This document shows, piece by piece, positions 8,012 through 16,078 of a stretch of 34,725 bases of DNA. The notes under the pieces are model-generated. The model saw only the letters and a program-made list of their open reading frames with translations. It was not told the DNA's origin and did no database searches. Source of the stretch: Desulfobacteraceae bacterium. Lineage in GTDB: Bacteria; Desulfobacterota; Desulfobacteria; Desulfobacterales; Desulfobacteraceae. The stretch spans positions 1 to 34,725 of the forward strand of contig PIVS01000007.1 of NCBI GenBank assembly GCA_003353855.1. Direction: 5' to 3'. How positions within the stretch are numbered: position 1 is the stretch's first letter; every line of letters begins with the position of its first letter. The translations under genes and the position numbers were made by a program.

Positions 8012-8306
8012 GATATTCTTCACATCTGAAGGTAAACCCATTGCTAAGTTTTCAATTGCATTCAAAGGATCAAAAAAGAAAACCTGCTGGATAAAAATTG
8101 TCTGCTTTGGTCGCTTGGCTGAATTGACAGAACAGCATCTTCATCAGGGCGCCCGAGTTGGAATTATTGGAACCTTGGATGAAAATAAATGGGAAACGGA
8201 TGAAGGGGTTAAGAAAAGTAATTTTCAAATCCTCTGCAATTCCTTGGAGTTCATCAAAACAGATGGGCGTGGATTTGAAAATAATGGGAATGACAATCAA
8301 TATTAA
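7965..8306 (+). CDS. ssb: Single-stranded DNA-binding protein
   Basis: A 113-residue OB-fold SSB. It begins MLNQAVLTGNIGQDPE and contains KFSIAF, WIKIVCFGRLAE and GARVGIIGTL, the standard SSB signature. The C-terminal tail is very short (NGNDNQY) and lacks the acidic DDDIPF-type tip that recruits partner proteins in chromosomal SSBs, which is common in plasmid or phage versions. The ribosome site AAAAGGAG is well spaced before the ATG. It overlaps the end of the upstream membrane-protein frame and precedes the SWIM protein by 27 bp. It likely protects single-stranded DNA during transfer or recombination of the element. Confidence 0.92.
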   Translation: MLNQAVLTGNIGQDPEIFFTSEGKPIAKFSIAFKGSKKKTCWIKIVCFGRLAELTEQHLHQGARVGIIGTLDENKWETDEGVKKSNFQILCNSLEFIKTDGRGFENNGNDNQY

Positions 8307-8333
8307 AAACAATTATCAAAGGAGAAATGAACA

Positions 8334-9335
8334 ATGACCGCAAAAGAAATTCAAAAAAGAAATGTCAAGGCAAACCAGTTGCGGGTTATGCAAAGCGAAG
8401 ATGGACAAATATTTGTTGAGTCCAGCAAAGGCAAGATCCTATATAATGTTGCCATCGGTGAAAATGAAAAGTCCTGTACCTGTGGAGATTTTGCCAAGAA
8501 CCATAAGAAAGATGCTGCATTTGTCTGCAAGCATATCCTTGCTGTTGAAAATTCAGTTCCGGAAGATGGTATTGGTTCTGCAAAATTTCTGGATAAGAAT
8601 ACCCCGAAACTGAAAGATAGTTTTGTTAAGGATATCAAAGGAAAACAGTTTTGCTTATACGCTGGGGTTCTGGATCTGGCCAATCAAAAAGGACTTCTGA
8701 AGCTTGAAGTGGAGTTGCTGCAGTTCCCGACAAAAGAAAATGGGAATGAAGCCATTTGCCGAGCTGTGGCTGAAGGTAAGAATGGAGAGGTCTTTTCAGA
8801 TATAGGTGATGCAAATCCTGGTAATTGTACTCCTCTGATTGCAAAGCACCTGATTCGTATGGCGAGTACGAGGGCAAAGGGGAGATGTCTTCGGGATATG
8901 TGTAATATTTCCATTGCCTGTCTTGAAGAGTTGGAATCCATGGATGATGTTATTGGTTCTGGTGCCGCTAAAAAGACCACCAGGAAACCGACAACCGCCA
9001 CCAATGCGAAACCCAAACCTGCAACGCCTAAAAAGGAACCGGAGAAAAAGAAACCTGCTGCAAAAACTGAAACGACATCAACACCAGCTAAGAAGGTAAA
9101 TTCAAAAGCATCAAATTCAACTGGTGCTAAAACAACAAAGGATTCCAAATCAAAGCAAGAAACTCCTGCCATGAGTGAAGCCCAGCAACGTGCTATTCAC
9201 AATTTGAGTCGGAGAAGAGGAATTTCAGTTGAAGATCTGGGGAATTTGGTGATGGAAGATTTTGGTACCACGTTGGAAAAATTATCTTCAGCAGATGCTT
9301 CAACTTTTATCCGGACTCTCCAGCAAGCCGCCTAA
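8334..9335 (+). CDS. SWIM zinc-finger protein with Lys/Pro/Thr-rich linker
   Basis: A 333-residue protein. A SWIM-type zinc motif (SCTCGDF, then VCKHILAVE) lies at about residues 47-73, giving the CxC...CxH pattern of a DNA- or protein-binding zinc finger. The middle (about 110-205) is a compact domain resembling the double-strand-annealing accessory proteins seen on plasmids. Residues about 215-275 are a low-complexity K/P/T/A linker, and the last 55 form a helical domain (SEAQQRAIHNLSRRRGIS). It sits between ssb and a RecB-like nuclease with an intact ribosome site (AAAGGAG). The neighbourhood suggests a recombination mediator; the exact function is not known. Confidence 0.75.
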   Translation: MTAKEIQKRNVKANQLRVMQSEDGQIFVESSKGKILYNVAIGENEKSCTCGDFAKNHKKDAAFVCKHILAVENSVPEDGIGSAKFLDKNTPKLKDSFVKDIKGKQFCLYAGVLDLANQKGLLKLEVELLQFPTKENGNEAICRAVAEGKNGEVFSDIGDANPGNCTPLIAKHLIRMASTRAKGRCLRDMCNISIACLEELESMDDVIGSGAAKKTTRKPTTATNAKPKPATPKKEPEKKKPAAKTETTSTPAKKVNSKASNSTGAKTTKDSKSKQETPAMSEAQQRAIHNLSRRRGISVEDLGNLVMEDFGTTLEKLSSADASTFIRTLQQAA

Positions 9336-9357
9336 ACATAAATCAATAACAATTCGT

Positions 9358-9403
9358 AAAGGGACAGATTCACTGTGGATTGGTGCGTCTTGTCCCTTTT
9401 TTT
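9358..9403 (+). terminator. Intrinsic terminator after the SWIM gene
   Basis: AAAGGGACA (9358-9366) pairs with TGTCCCTTT (9391-9399), followed by a T run ending at 9403. The loop is long (24 nt) and contains a smaller CAC/GTG pairing. The next gene's ribosome site follows at once (GGAGG), so this could be a partial terminator or attenuator within the block. Confidence 0.65.
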
Positions 9404-9419
9404 ATGGAGGAACTTAAAA

Positions 9420-10247
9420 ATGACTTTGAGTGAGTTGAGGAAAACAGAACATTTGAGCGCCAGCAGTATAGGGACATACGTTGAATGTTCCCTGATGTAT
9501 AAATTTGCCAAAATAGACCATATGCCCATGGAGCAACGATCTTCAGCTATGGAATTCGGGTCAGCTATTCATATTACACTGGAGCATTATTATCGGGAAA
9601 AGATGATAGGTGAAAAACTTTTGTTGAAGGATGTCCACGAAGTTTTTTCAAAAGCATGGACTAACAGAGCTGAAGATAGAACTGACATTCAATTTAACAA
9701 AGGTCATGATTTTAAATCCATGCTCATGATGGGGAAGGATCTTCTTTCTGTTTGGTATAATAAATTACCAGACACCGACTACAACATCATTGGAATTGAA
9801 GAATCATTCAGCTTTTTTATGCCAGGTATTCCCATTGCCTTTATTGGCGCCATGGATCTTATTGAAGAAGATGAAGCAGGCACCATCATTGTAACAGATC
9901 ATAAAACCAGTGGAAAAGCATATTCAATAGCTGATGTGGATCAGAACCAACAATTAACCCTTTATCAATTGGCGCTCAAATCGATGGGATATGTGGATCG
10001 GGAAATTCTTTTGAAATTCGACACCTTGATCAAGACACTAAAGCCAAAGTTTGAGCAGTATTGGACCACCAGATCTGAATTGGATGAACACAGATTAATT
10101 CGAAAGTCAGTCCAGGTATGGGAAGGAATACAAAAAGGGGTATTTATCCCGAATGATATTTCATGGAAATGCAAAAATTGTTCATACAAAATAGCCTGTG
10201 ATTCCTGGTTTAGCGAAAAATTCAAACAAAGGAGATTAGCATCATGA
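9420..10247 (+). CDS. PD-(D/E)XK exonuclease, RecB/Cas4-like with Fe-S cysteines
   Basis: A 275-residue nuclease of the RecB/AddB/Cas4 superfamily. The ATG at 9420 follows GGAGG at correct spacing; the frame is open further upstream but that part overlaps the terminator. Motifs: GTYVECSLMYKF near the N-terminus, GSAIHITLEHYY (motif with the active His), then FIGAMDLIEED and VTDHKTSGK, carrying the catalytic Asp and DxK, then QQLTLYQLALK. A C-terminal CKNCSYKIAC, together with the N-terminal Cys, makes the four cysteines of an iron-sulfur cluster like that in Cas4/AddB. It overlaps the next gene by 4 bp. It likely resects DNA ends together with the helicase downstream. Confidence 0.9.
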   Translation: MTLSELRKTEHLSASSIGTYVECSLMYKFAKIDHMPMEQRSSAMEFGSAIHITLEHYYREKMIGEKLLLKDVHEVFSKAWTNRAEDRTDIQFNKGHDFKSMLMMGKDLLSVWYNKLPDTDYNIIGIEESFSFFMPGIPIAFIGAMDLIEEDEAGTIIVTDHKTSGKAYSIADVDQNQQLTLYQLALKSMGYVDREILLKFDTLIKTLKPKFEQYWTTRSELDEHRLIRKSVQVWEGIQKGVFIPNDISWKCKNCSYKIACDSWFSEKFKQRRLAS

Positions 10248-10537
10248 GTACAAAAGAAATTCAAAATATTCAAAACTTTCTGACAATTTATAAAGAAGAT
10301 GAAAATAGACGGCACCAGATTGTTAATGTGGAATTGATGTTGAGAAAGCACCCACCAGTAGCTGTAATAGGGTTTCTTGATGGACTTCACAAAGAATATG
10401 CCAAGAAATTACAAAAAATAATCCGAGAGGATAAGACCTCTTCCCAGTTGAATAAAATTCTTGGAACGAAATTCCGGATCAAGATGGCGATCAATTGCAT
10501 AAGAAACGCTCATAAAGAAGGAGGGCAAGCCGCATGA
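10244..10537 (+). CDS. Small helical protein between nuclease and helicase
   Basis: A 97-residue, charged, mostly helical protein with no motif I recognise. It overlaps the nuclease gene upstream and the helicase gene downstream by 4 bp each (ATGA junctions), so the three are surely co-translated. The position suggests a subunit or adaptor of the nuclease-helicase pair; that is inference from gene order only. Confidence 0.72.
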   Translation: MSTKEIQNIQNFLTIYKEDENRRHQIVNVELMLRKHPPVAVIGFLDGLHKEYAKKLQKIIREDKTSSQLNKILGTKFRIKMAINCIRNAHKEGGQAA

Positions 10538-12393
10538 GTGATTTAACATCTGAGCAGTTAAAAGCCGCTGAATCAACAAATAATATAGTTGCTGTCATTG
10601 CCGTGCCTGGGAGTGGAAAAACTCGGACGATGATGGAACGGATAGGTATCCTGGTCAATAAACATGGAATAGCGCCAGAGAATATACTCGGACTCACATT
10701 TACCCGTAATTCTGCGGATGAAATGAAATCCCGTTTGGCTGAAGTATTGGGTGATAGATCTGAAAGGGTCCATTTATCCACGATTCATTCCTTTTGTTAT
10801 TTCCTTTTAAAAAGGGAGGGTATGACATTTGGAATTATTTCTGGAAAGGAACAGCTCATCCTCATCAAACAAGTAATGAAACAACTAAGGATAAAGGATC
10901 TGACCATTGGAACTGTTCTTCGGGAGATATCACTTTCTAAAAACAATTTGATTTTTGTGGATGAATTTCGAGATCTATTTGCCGGTGATAAAACCATGAT
11001 GAAAATAGCAGACATCTATGAAACTTATGATGAAATTAAATTCAAAAAGATGCTCCTGGATTTCGATGACCTGCTTATTCAAACTTATGAGCTGTTAAAG
11101 AATGAAGATGGGATCAGAGAAAAGTATCTTGAAATGTTCAACAGCATATTGATTGATGAGTTCCAGGATACCAACCCTTGCCAGCTCAGCTTGTTAAAAC
11201 TTTTGATCTCAGACAAACAGGAGAATTCAAGTTTTTGGGTATGTGGAGATGATCACCAGAGTATTTATGGATTTGCCGGCGCTTCAGTTGGAAATATTTT
11301 GAATTTTAAAACGCTGTTCCCAATGAGTGAGCAGTTCATCCTTGATTTGAATTTCAGATCCACAAAGAAAATAGTCCAGGCGTGCAGTGATCTGGCCAAT
11401 CATTTTAAAAGACAGATCCATAAAGAATTCAAAACCGATAATGTTGAGGGAGATGATGTTATTGTTCTGGAGAGTTCCAATGAAATGACAGAGGCACTGG
11501 GCTTGGTGAATGAAATCATCGATCTGAAAGAAAGGAAGGGGTATGAATACAATGAGATTGCTGTTCTGTACCGAGCAAATTTTCAATCATTGTATCCAGA
11601 GGAAGCATTCCTCCAAAACAAGATCCCTTTTTATATTCAGGGTGGCAGTAATTTTTATAACAGGCGTGAAATTAAAATCTTATTGGATTATCTTAGGGTA
11701 ATAAATGACCCAGATTCAAATGATGCAGATGATAGTCTTTTGAATATTCTTAATGCACCGGTCCGATATATTTCAAACAAATCAAAAGCTGAATTAAAAG
11801 AGTTCTGTGGAAAAAAGAGTATACATCTATACCAGGGATTAAAATCCACCAGATTTGATACTCCCTTCATCAGGAAAAATATCAGGGAATTTATTAACTT
11901 CATGGACCCTCTGATCCTGTCGGTTGATACTTTTGCGCCATCAGAGCTACTTAAATTACTGAGAAACAATCTTGATTATGATCGATTCATATTGGATGAA
12001 GATATGCCGACGATTGATGACATTGTAATTGAAAACCTTAATCAATTGGAACTGTCCGCCTCCAGGTATAAGGATATAGGATCATTTCTGGAATATACAG
12101 ATTCTTTCAGGGACAGCAGTATCAGTGAAGATAAGAATGGAGTGTCGTTGATGACCATCCACAAGAGCAAAGGATTGGAATTTCGGGTGGTTTTTGTAAT
12201 AGGACTCGTTGAAAATCTTCTCCCGAGTGCAAAAGGTCACATCGAAGAAGAGCGCCGTATTTGCTTTGTTGCTATTTCAAGGGCTATGGAACTGTTATTC
12301 CTGAGCTATCCCTTATCCTATCTGGGTCAATCTTCTAAGAAATCAATATTCATCGATGAGATCCTTGGTGTCAAAGAACCTGATGCTGAATAG
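10534..12393 (+). CDS. UvrD/Rep-family superfamily 1 DNA helicase
   Basis: A 619-residue 3'-5' DNA helicase. All SF1A motifs are visible: Q-motif LTSEQLKAAES, motif I AVPGSGKTR, Ia LTFTRNSADEM, Ib STIHSFCYF, II LIDEFQDTNP, III CGDDHQSIYGFAGA, IV LDLNFRST, V TIHKSKGLEF, and VI FVAISRAMELL. It is shorter than chromosomal UvrD (about 720) and lacks the C-terminal Tudor-like tail. It is translationally coupled to the upstream small protein and nuclease, and together they resemble a minimal AddAB/RecBCD-like end-processing machine carried by the element. Confidence 0.95.
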   Translation: MSDLTSEQLKAAESTNNIVAVIAVPGSGKTRTMMERIGILVNKHGIAPENILGLTFTRNSADEMKSRLAEVLGDRSERVHLSTIHSFCYFLLKREGMTFGIISGKEQLILIKQVMKQLRIKDLTIGTVLREISLSKNNLIFVDEFRDLFAGDKTMMKIADIYETYDEIKFKKMLLDFDDLLIQTYELLKNEDGIREKYLEMFNSILIDEFQDTNPCQLSLLKLLISDKQENSSFWVCGDDHQSIYGFAGASVGNILNFKTLFPMSEQFILDLNFRSTKKIVQACSDLANHFKRQIHKEFKTDNVEGDDVIVLESSNEMTEALGLVNEIIDLKERKGYEYNEIAVLYRANFQSLYPEEAFLQNKIPFYIQGGSNFYNRREIKILLDYLRVINDPDSNDADDSLLNILNAPVRYISNKSKAELKEFCGKKSIHLYQGLKSTRFDTPFIRKNIREFINFMDPLILSVDTFAPSELLKLLRNNLDYDRFILDEDMPTIDDIVIENLNQLELSASRYKDIGSFLEYTDSFRDSSISEDKNGVSLMTIHKSKGLEFRVVFVIGLVENLLPSAKGHIEEERRICFVAISRAMELLFLSYPLSYLGQSSKKSIFIDEILGVKEPDAE

Positions 12394-12497
12394 ACTTATC
12401 TTTTAAACGAGCAAAAATATAACAAATTTTAACCTACCGTGAAATCGTTACCCCTTATAACGAAAAATCAAAACAACTGAAAAAGGAGATGACAACG

Positions 12498-12983
12498 ATG
12501 AATTTTGAAATTATTCATTTCAGGGATGCGGAAAAAGTCCTGAAAGAAAAGAGAATGCTTAAAGATGTAACAATTACCTGTGAATATCTTTTTGAACAAT
12601 TGGAAGGCACTTTATATCGGAGAGAACTACTTCGAGCTGCATTGGATACTATGGGATGGATGGAAGAGAGGGTGGATCTGAATATTTTGCCTGGACGAAG
12701 GTATCGGTATAAGGGGGTGAAGGGAGATCTCGCTATGGATGGCAGCTTTAGTTCATATGAATACCTTCATACTGGATTATTCAGATTACAATTGGGATAT
12801 GATAAGGGAACTGTTGAATCCGGAATCCTGCTACTGCCCTCAACTCGCAGTGAAAAAAGTCCATATGGGAATACTGCTGATATGCTCAAAGAAGAAATGG
12901 AGATGCTGTTTCCGACTATTTCATTGCCAGTTACAATCTGTCTTTTTGATTTGGGTGAACCTTTTGTCCCAGAAGAGAACTAA
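12498..12983 (+). CDS. Hypothetical protein, 161 residues
   Basis: The ATG at 12498 is 9 nt after AAAAGGAG; the earlier in-frame ATG at 12489 sits directly on the ribosome site and is unlikely. It is a mixed alpha/beta, acidic protein with no recognised domain (segments such as RRELLRAALDTMGWMEER and a C-terminal ITICLFDLGEPF-like strand). The 100-bp gap upstream holds TTTTAACC (12427-12434) and the small inverted repeat TCGTTA/TAACGA. Such proteins are common as unannotated cargo of plasmid/ICE maintenance blocks. Confidence 0.65.
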   Translation: MNFEIIHFRDAEKVLKEKRMLKDVTITCEYLFEQLEGTLYRRELLRAALDTMGWMEERVDLNILPGRRYRYKGVKGDLAMDGSFSSYEYLHTGLFRLQLGYDKGTVESGILLLPSTRSEKSPYGNTADMLKEEMEMLFPTISLPVTICLFDLGEPFVPEEN

Positions 12984-13012
12984 AATTCAAAATCAAAAAG
13001 GAGAAACAAACT

Positions 13013-13204
13013 ATGTCCCATCCATTTCGAAGATTAACGACTGAGAAGTTGAAAGACTACTTCAAAAAAATTGTAGAAAGAAACTGTGGATCTCAAGATA
13101 CAAACCAGTGCCTTAAGAAACCTTCTGGCAAAAAAACAGGAAACAAACTGATTCGTCCTGGCAGGAGACTGAAGACCTGGCGACAGAAACATATAAATTC
13201 TTGA
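13013..13204 (+). CDS. Small basic protein, 63 residues
   Basis: A short, strongly basic ORF (SHPFRRLTTEKLKDYFKKIV..., ending RPGRRLKTWRQKH). A clear AAAAAGGAG lies 9-10 nt before the ATG, and the gene follows the preceding one by 29 bp. Basic composition suggests nucleic-acid binding. No family recognised. Confidence 0.55.
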   Translation: MSHPFRRLTTEKLKDYFKKIVERNCGSQDTNQCLKKPSGKKTGNKLIRPGRRLKTWRQKHINS

Positions 13205-13534
13205 CCCTCATATAATACAGAAACCATCTCAAACCATTTTAACACCCTCAGCAAGCTTCTCAGCAACCCTCAGTTTCAAACTAAAATCAAAAATCAGTAA
13301 CAGAATCGAACCCATCTGGGAGCCACCCGTCCGCTTTTATGGATACGCATCCTGTTTAGAGTCGTCAGGGGAAATATAATATGCCTGGTGGTGAAAGGTA
13401 TATCTCCCAGAAACAAACTCAAATCATTTTCAATCAATTAAATTTTTGGGCGCCTAAGAATGCAACTCATGTGTTATCGGAATAAAACGCATAGGTCGGT
13501 GCTTTTTAGAATCAAACTAAAGGAGAATAAAATC
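13205..13534. other. 330-bp gap upstream of the DUF932 gene
   Basis: No convincing gene. It contains the candidate structured RNA at 13315-13411 and, just before the DUF932 gene, a GC-containing segment around 13450-13510. The long leader for a single gene suggests post-transcriptional control or an independent small RNA. Confidence 0.5.
13315..13411 (+). ncRNA. Candidate structured RNA upstream of the DUF932 gene
   Basis: The 97-nt segment closes with a perfect 8-bp outer stem TCTGGGAG (13315-13322) / CTCCCAGA (13404-13411). Inside it CCACC (13323-13327) pairs with GGTGG (13387-13391), then GCAT (13347-13350) with ATGC (13381-13384), and CCTG (13351-13354) with CAGG (13366-13369). The nested pairing and an unpaired purine-rich 3' bulge (TGAAAGGTATAT) look designed. 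It matches no riboswitch or ribozyme consensus I know. Strand is chosen from the surrounding genes. Confidence 0.4.
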
Positions 13535-14461
13535 ATGCAGCAAGAAACCACACTTGAAAAAGTTTATGATCGAGTTGATGCAATGTCAGCTAATTGCGTT
13601 GATAATAATGTAGATGTCAAAGAAATAGAATTTGACAGCTTGGATCTTATCCGGATCTCTGGTGAATCTCATACAGTTAGACCCGTTGCCCAGAGATCCA
13701 TTTCAAATAGATTGGGAATTCCTTACAATTATTTGCAGAAGTGCCCCCAGGATATTCAAGCTGAGAATCTGAACTATTGGTTGCAGCACGAAAGAAATGA
13801 CCAGTTGTTTTTCAGATTCGATGGAGATGATATCCGTGCAATATTTACCCCAAGATATGTTCCCGTTGATAATTTTGAAGCGTTATTCAAGTTGGATTCT
13901 ATGGGATTTAAGCCTGAAACGAAAGTCCAGTGTTCAATTGACCCTGAATTCATGAGCTTGAGTATACCTGATGGTCCCAGATCCTTTGATATTGATGGCG
14001 ATAAGTTTACGCCTGGAATCTCTATTTCAAATTCTGAAGTAGGATTGGCATCATTGAGTATATCCGCTTATATCCTTCGCCTGATCTGTACCAATGGGCT
14101 CATATCCACATCGGGTGTATCAGCATCATACCGCCATGTATCCACCAAGATCCTGGAAGAGTTTCCGAATGTCCTGGAGAAGGTATCTGCAGAGCTTGGG
14201 AACAAAAAGGATCTATTCAAAATTTCTATGGATAGTCCAGTTGATAATCCTGAATCTTCAATAGCCAGTTTCAACAGGCAATTCCAGTTGAATAAAATCG
14301 AGCAGGAATCTGTGGCATGGGGATGGGCGCATGACGTTGGAGAAAGCATGTTTCATATCATCCAGGCATATACCAAGGGTGCCCAACACAAAGACCTCTC
14401 TGCTGAATCCTCATATAAACTTCAGCGAACCGGCGGTAATATTCTGGCGATGGTCAATTAA
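13535..14461 (+). CDS. DUF932 phage/plasmid-like protein
   Basis: A 308-residue member of the DUF932 family, widespread on plasmids, ICEs and phages; biochemical role not established. The ATG at 13535 has AAAGGAG 9-10 nt upstream; the longer frame from 13460 lacks a ribosome site. Family-typical features are a central RSISNRLGIPYNYLQKCP segment, a beta-rich middle (IRAIFTPRYVPVDN) and a C-terminal IEQESVAWGWAHD...GESMFHIIQAYTKGA helix pair. It has its own terminator and a long leader, so it is an independent transcription unit. Confidence 0.85.
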   Translation: MQQETTLEKVYDRVDAMSANCVDNNVDVKEIEFDSLDLIRISGESHTVRPVAQRSISNRLGIPYNYLQKCPQDIQAENLNYWLQHERNDQLFFRFDGDDIRAIFTPRYVPVDNFEALFKLDSMGFKPETKVQCSIDPEFMSLSIPDGPRSFDIDGDKFTPGISISNSEVGLASLSISAYILRLICTNGLISTSGVSASYRHVSTKILEEFPNVLEKVSAELGNKKDLFKISMDSPVDNPESSIASFNRQFQLNKIEQESVAWGWAHDVGESMFHIIQAYTKGAQHKDLSAESSYKLQRTGGNILAMVN

Positions 14462-14490
14462 CGAATTGCTGTTAGCAAAATCAATTTAAT

Positions 14491-14527
14491 AAAACCCTCT
14501 TTGAATGATCATTGAGGGTTTTTCTTT
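14491..14527 (+). terminator. Intrinsic terminator after the DUF932 gene
   Basis: AAAACCCTC (14491-14499) pairs with GAGGGTTTT (14514-14522), with a loop that itself contains the palindrome AATGATCATT, followed by TTCTTTTT. It is a strong bidirectional-looking intrinsic terminator 30 bp after the stop codon. Confidence 0.85.
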
Positions 14528-14544
14528 TTATAAGGATCAAAGAA

Positions 14545-15033
14545 ATGGAGAAAAAACAATTCTGGGCTGCTCTTAAATCGGGTGAGTTTGCTTCAATGGT
14601 CAAGGAATCTTCGAAAGGTAAACAGCTCTTTTCACCAAAAGATGTCTTTAATGTGATGAAACCCATCTTCGCTGAAAAGGATGATGTTGAAAGTATGTAT
14701 TGTGTCTTTTTGAATACTAAAAACAGGGTCCTTGCCATTGAAAAAATGTTTGAAGGAACCATTAATCATTCAATAATTTATCCCAGGGAAATAATAAAAC
14801 TGGTTATCCTGCTCAAAGCAACTGCTGTCATTTTGATTCATAACCATCCCACAGGAGATCCAGAACCTTCAAGTGATGATAAAAAAATTACAATGAAGGT
14901 GGGCATATCTCTTTGGGGTATGGACGTAACGCTGCATGATCATATAATCGTCGGTGACAGTTATCATTCCATGGCTGATTCCGGATATATCAGCACTATT
15001 AATACTCGGATGAAGGAGAGCCTGTTTGAATAG
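14545..15033 (+). CDS. RadC-like JAB-domain protein
   Basis: A 162-residue RadC/MPN family protein. The zinc-metalloprotease-like JAMM motif is intact: HNHPTGDPEPSSDD, with upstream Glu-containing strand and LHDHIIVGD downstream. It lacks the N-terminal helix-hairpin-helix of chromosomal RadC, the usual state of mobile-element RadC proteins. The ATG at 14545 follows AAGGA by 9 nt; the longer frame would start inside the terminator loop. RadC proteins were once linked to repair, but their substrate is unknown. It follows the DUF932 gene and precedes the partition locus. Confidence 0.88.
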   Translation: MEKKQFWAALKSGEFASMVKESSKGKQLFSPKDVFNVMKPIFAEKDDVESMYCVFLNTKNRVLAIEKMFEGTINHSIIYPREIIKLVILLKATAVILIHNHPTGDPEPSSDDKKITMKVGISLWGMDVTLHDHIIVGDSYHSMADSGYISTINTRMKESLFE

Positions 15034-15056
15034 TTCAATCCAAAGTCTGGATGGAT

Positions 15057-15123
15057 GTTTTTAACAGATAATAACTGTCATTAACCTTTTTAAAAGTTTC
15101 TAACTGATATGGAGGTTTTTAAC
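15057..15123. repeat. TTAAC array upstream of parA (candidate centromere/operator)
   Basis: Five TAAC-type motifs end at C15065, C15075, C15085, C15104 and C15123. The spacings are 10, 10, 19 and 19 bp, that is one or two helical turns, so all face one side of the helix. The last site (TTTTTAACC) lies between the GGAGG ribosome site and the parA ATG, suggesting autorepression. A matching array lies downstream of the RHH-like gene. Confidence 0.65.
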
Positions 15124-15125
15124 CT

Positions 15126-15710
15126 ATGAAAACCACTATCTACAATTTCAAAGGAGGTGTCGGAAAAACTCTTCTATCACTGAATCTGGCGCTTACCATG
15201 AAGTATTCAATTGTCACAAATGATATATATTCTCCGATTGAAAAAGTGCTTGATGAAAATAGAATCCTTAAAATTCACCATGATGAGATCCTTCCTGCAT
15301 TTCCTGACGACTACAATATTATTTTTGATTTGGGCGGTCATATTGATAAGCGTGCAATATCAGCAATCAAACAATCAGATTTTGTCCTGATACCGGTGAT
15401 CAAAGGATTTATCAATATCCAGGTTTCAATTGATACCATCACAGAGTTGCTGGGATTAAATCAGAATGTGATCATTGTTGCCAATCAGACAACGCCTGGG
15501 GATATGGATGATATTAGAACTGCTATGGAACGATTCTTTGATCTGCCTGTCTTTGAAATCAAGCAATCAAAATCCTTGCCCAATATTTTTAAAGAAAAGA
15601 AGTCTGTTCGTGCAATGGTATCTGAAGGTGGATTAAAAAAATATCATTTCAATGCTGTTGCTGATCAATTTGATTTGATCATTGGATATATGAAAGAGAG
15701 GGGATCATGA
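15126..15710 (+). CDS. parA: ParA-family partition ATPase
   Basis: A 194-residue small ParA/Soj ATPase without an N-terminal DNA-binding domain, that is the type Ib layout. The deviant Walker A KGGVGKT is at residues 9-15, a Walker-B-like IIFDLGG at about 64-70, and VLIPVIKG and IIVANQTTP follow as in MinD/ParA. GGAGG lies 10 nt before the ATG. It overlaps the downstream RHH-like gene by 4 bp (ATGA). It should position the element's DNA by ATP-driven binding to the nucleoid; short ParAs of this type autoregulate together with the partner. Confidence 0.9.
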   Translation: MKTTIYNFKGGVGKTLLSLNLALTMKYSIVTNDIYSPIEKVLDENRILKIHHDEILPAFPDDYNIIFDLGGHIDKRAISAIKQSDFVLIPVIKGFINIQVSIDTITELLGLNQNVIIVANQTTPGDMDDIRTAMERFFDLPVFEIKQSKSLPNIFKEKKSVRAMVSEGGLKKYHFNAVADQFDLIIGYMKERGS

Positions 15711-15937
15711 CAGATCTTTCGATATTTAAAAAAAATAACCGGCAGGTTCTAAAGAAATTGTCAGGTAATGAGGGTGGACGTCCTGTTAAAAAAGGTTCTG
15801 AAAAACTTTCTCAAAAAGTAACAATTAATTTTACAATTTCGGAAAAGGTGGCGTTGGTTAACCGGTCAAAAACATTGGGCGGTGTGCCTATCACCACAAT
15901 GATCCGGAACCTGTTGTTCGAAAATGGCTACATCTGA
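15707..15937 (+). CDS. Probable RHH centromere-binding partner of ParA
   Basis: A 76-residue basic protein directly coupled to parA. Its C-terminal half (KVTINFTISEKVALVNRSK, then TTMIRNLLFENG) has the strand-helix-helix pattern of ribbon-helix-helix proteins such as ParG or omega; the N-terminal half is basic and probably disordered (GRPVKKGSEK), as in ParG, where the tail stimulates the ATPase. The TTAAC arrays on both sides of parA and this gene are its likely binding sites. The assignment rests on position and pattern. Confidence 0.75.
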   Translation: MTDLSIFKKNNRQVLKKLSGNEGGRPVKKGSEKLSQKVTINFTISEKVALVNRSKTLGGVPITTMIRNLLFENGYI

Positions 15938-15950
15938 ATTTTAGCGGATA

Positions 15951-16021
15951 TTAACTGTTATTAACTGGCTGTAGGTTATTAACTTCTGATGGAGTTTTTA
16001 ACTTTCAGACCGGTTATTAAC
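15951..16021. repeat. TTAAC array downstream of the RHH-like gene (candidate centromere)
   Basis: Five TTAAC motifs end at C15955, C15965, C15983, C16002 and C16021 (spacings 10, 18, 19, 19 bp), almost the same register as the array upstream of parA. Typical sites read TTATTAAC or TTTTTAAC. The pair of phased arrays bracketing parA and its partner fits a two-part parS. Confidence 0.65.
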
Positions 16022-16078
16022 CTTTAAAATTATTCCTGTAACAAACAATAAATCATATAAAATCTGGAGATAAAGATC

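Noticed and set aside
8684-9172. 162-codon minus-strand ORF
   Set aside because: Shadow of the SWIM protein's K/P/T/A-rich linker, whose codons give long hydrophobic antisense frames.
13315-13411. Candidate hammerhead or other known ribozyme/riboswitch
   Set aside because: No CTGATGA core nor any other consensus I know is present; kept only as an unclassified candidate structure.
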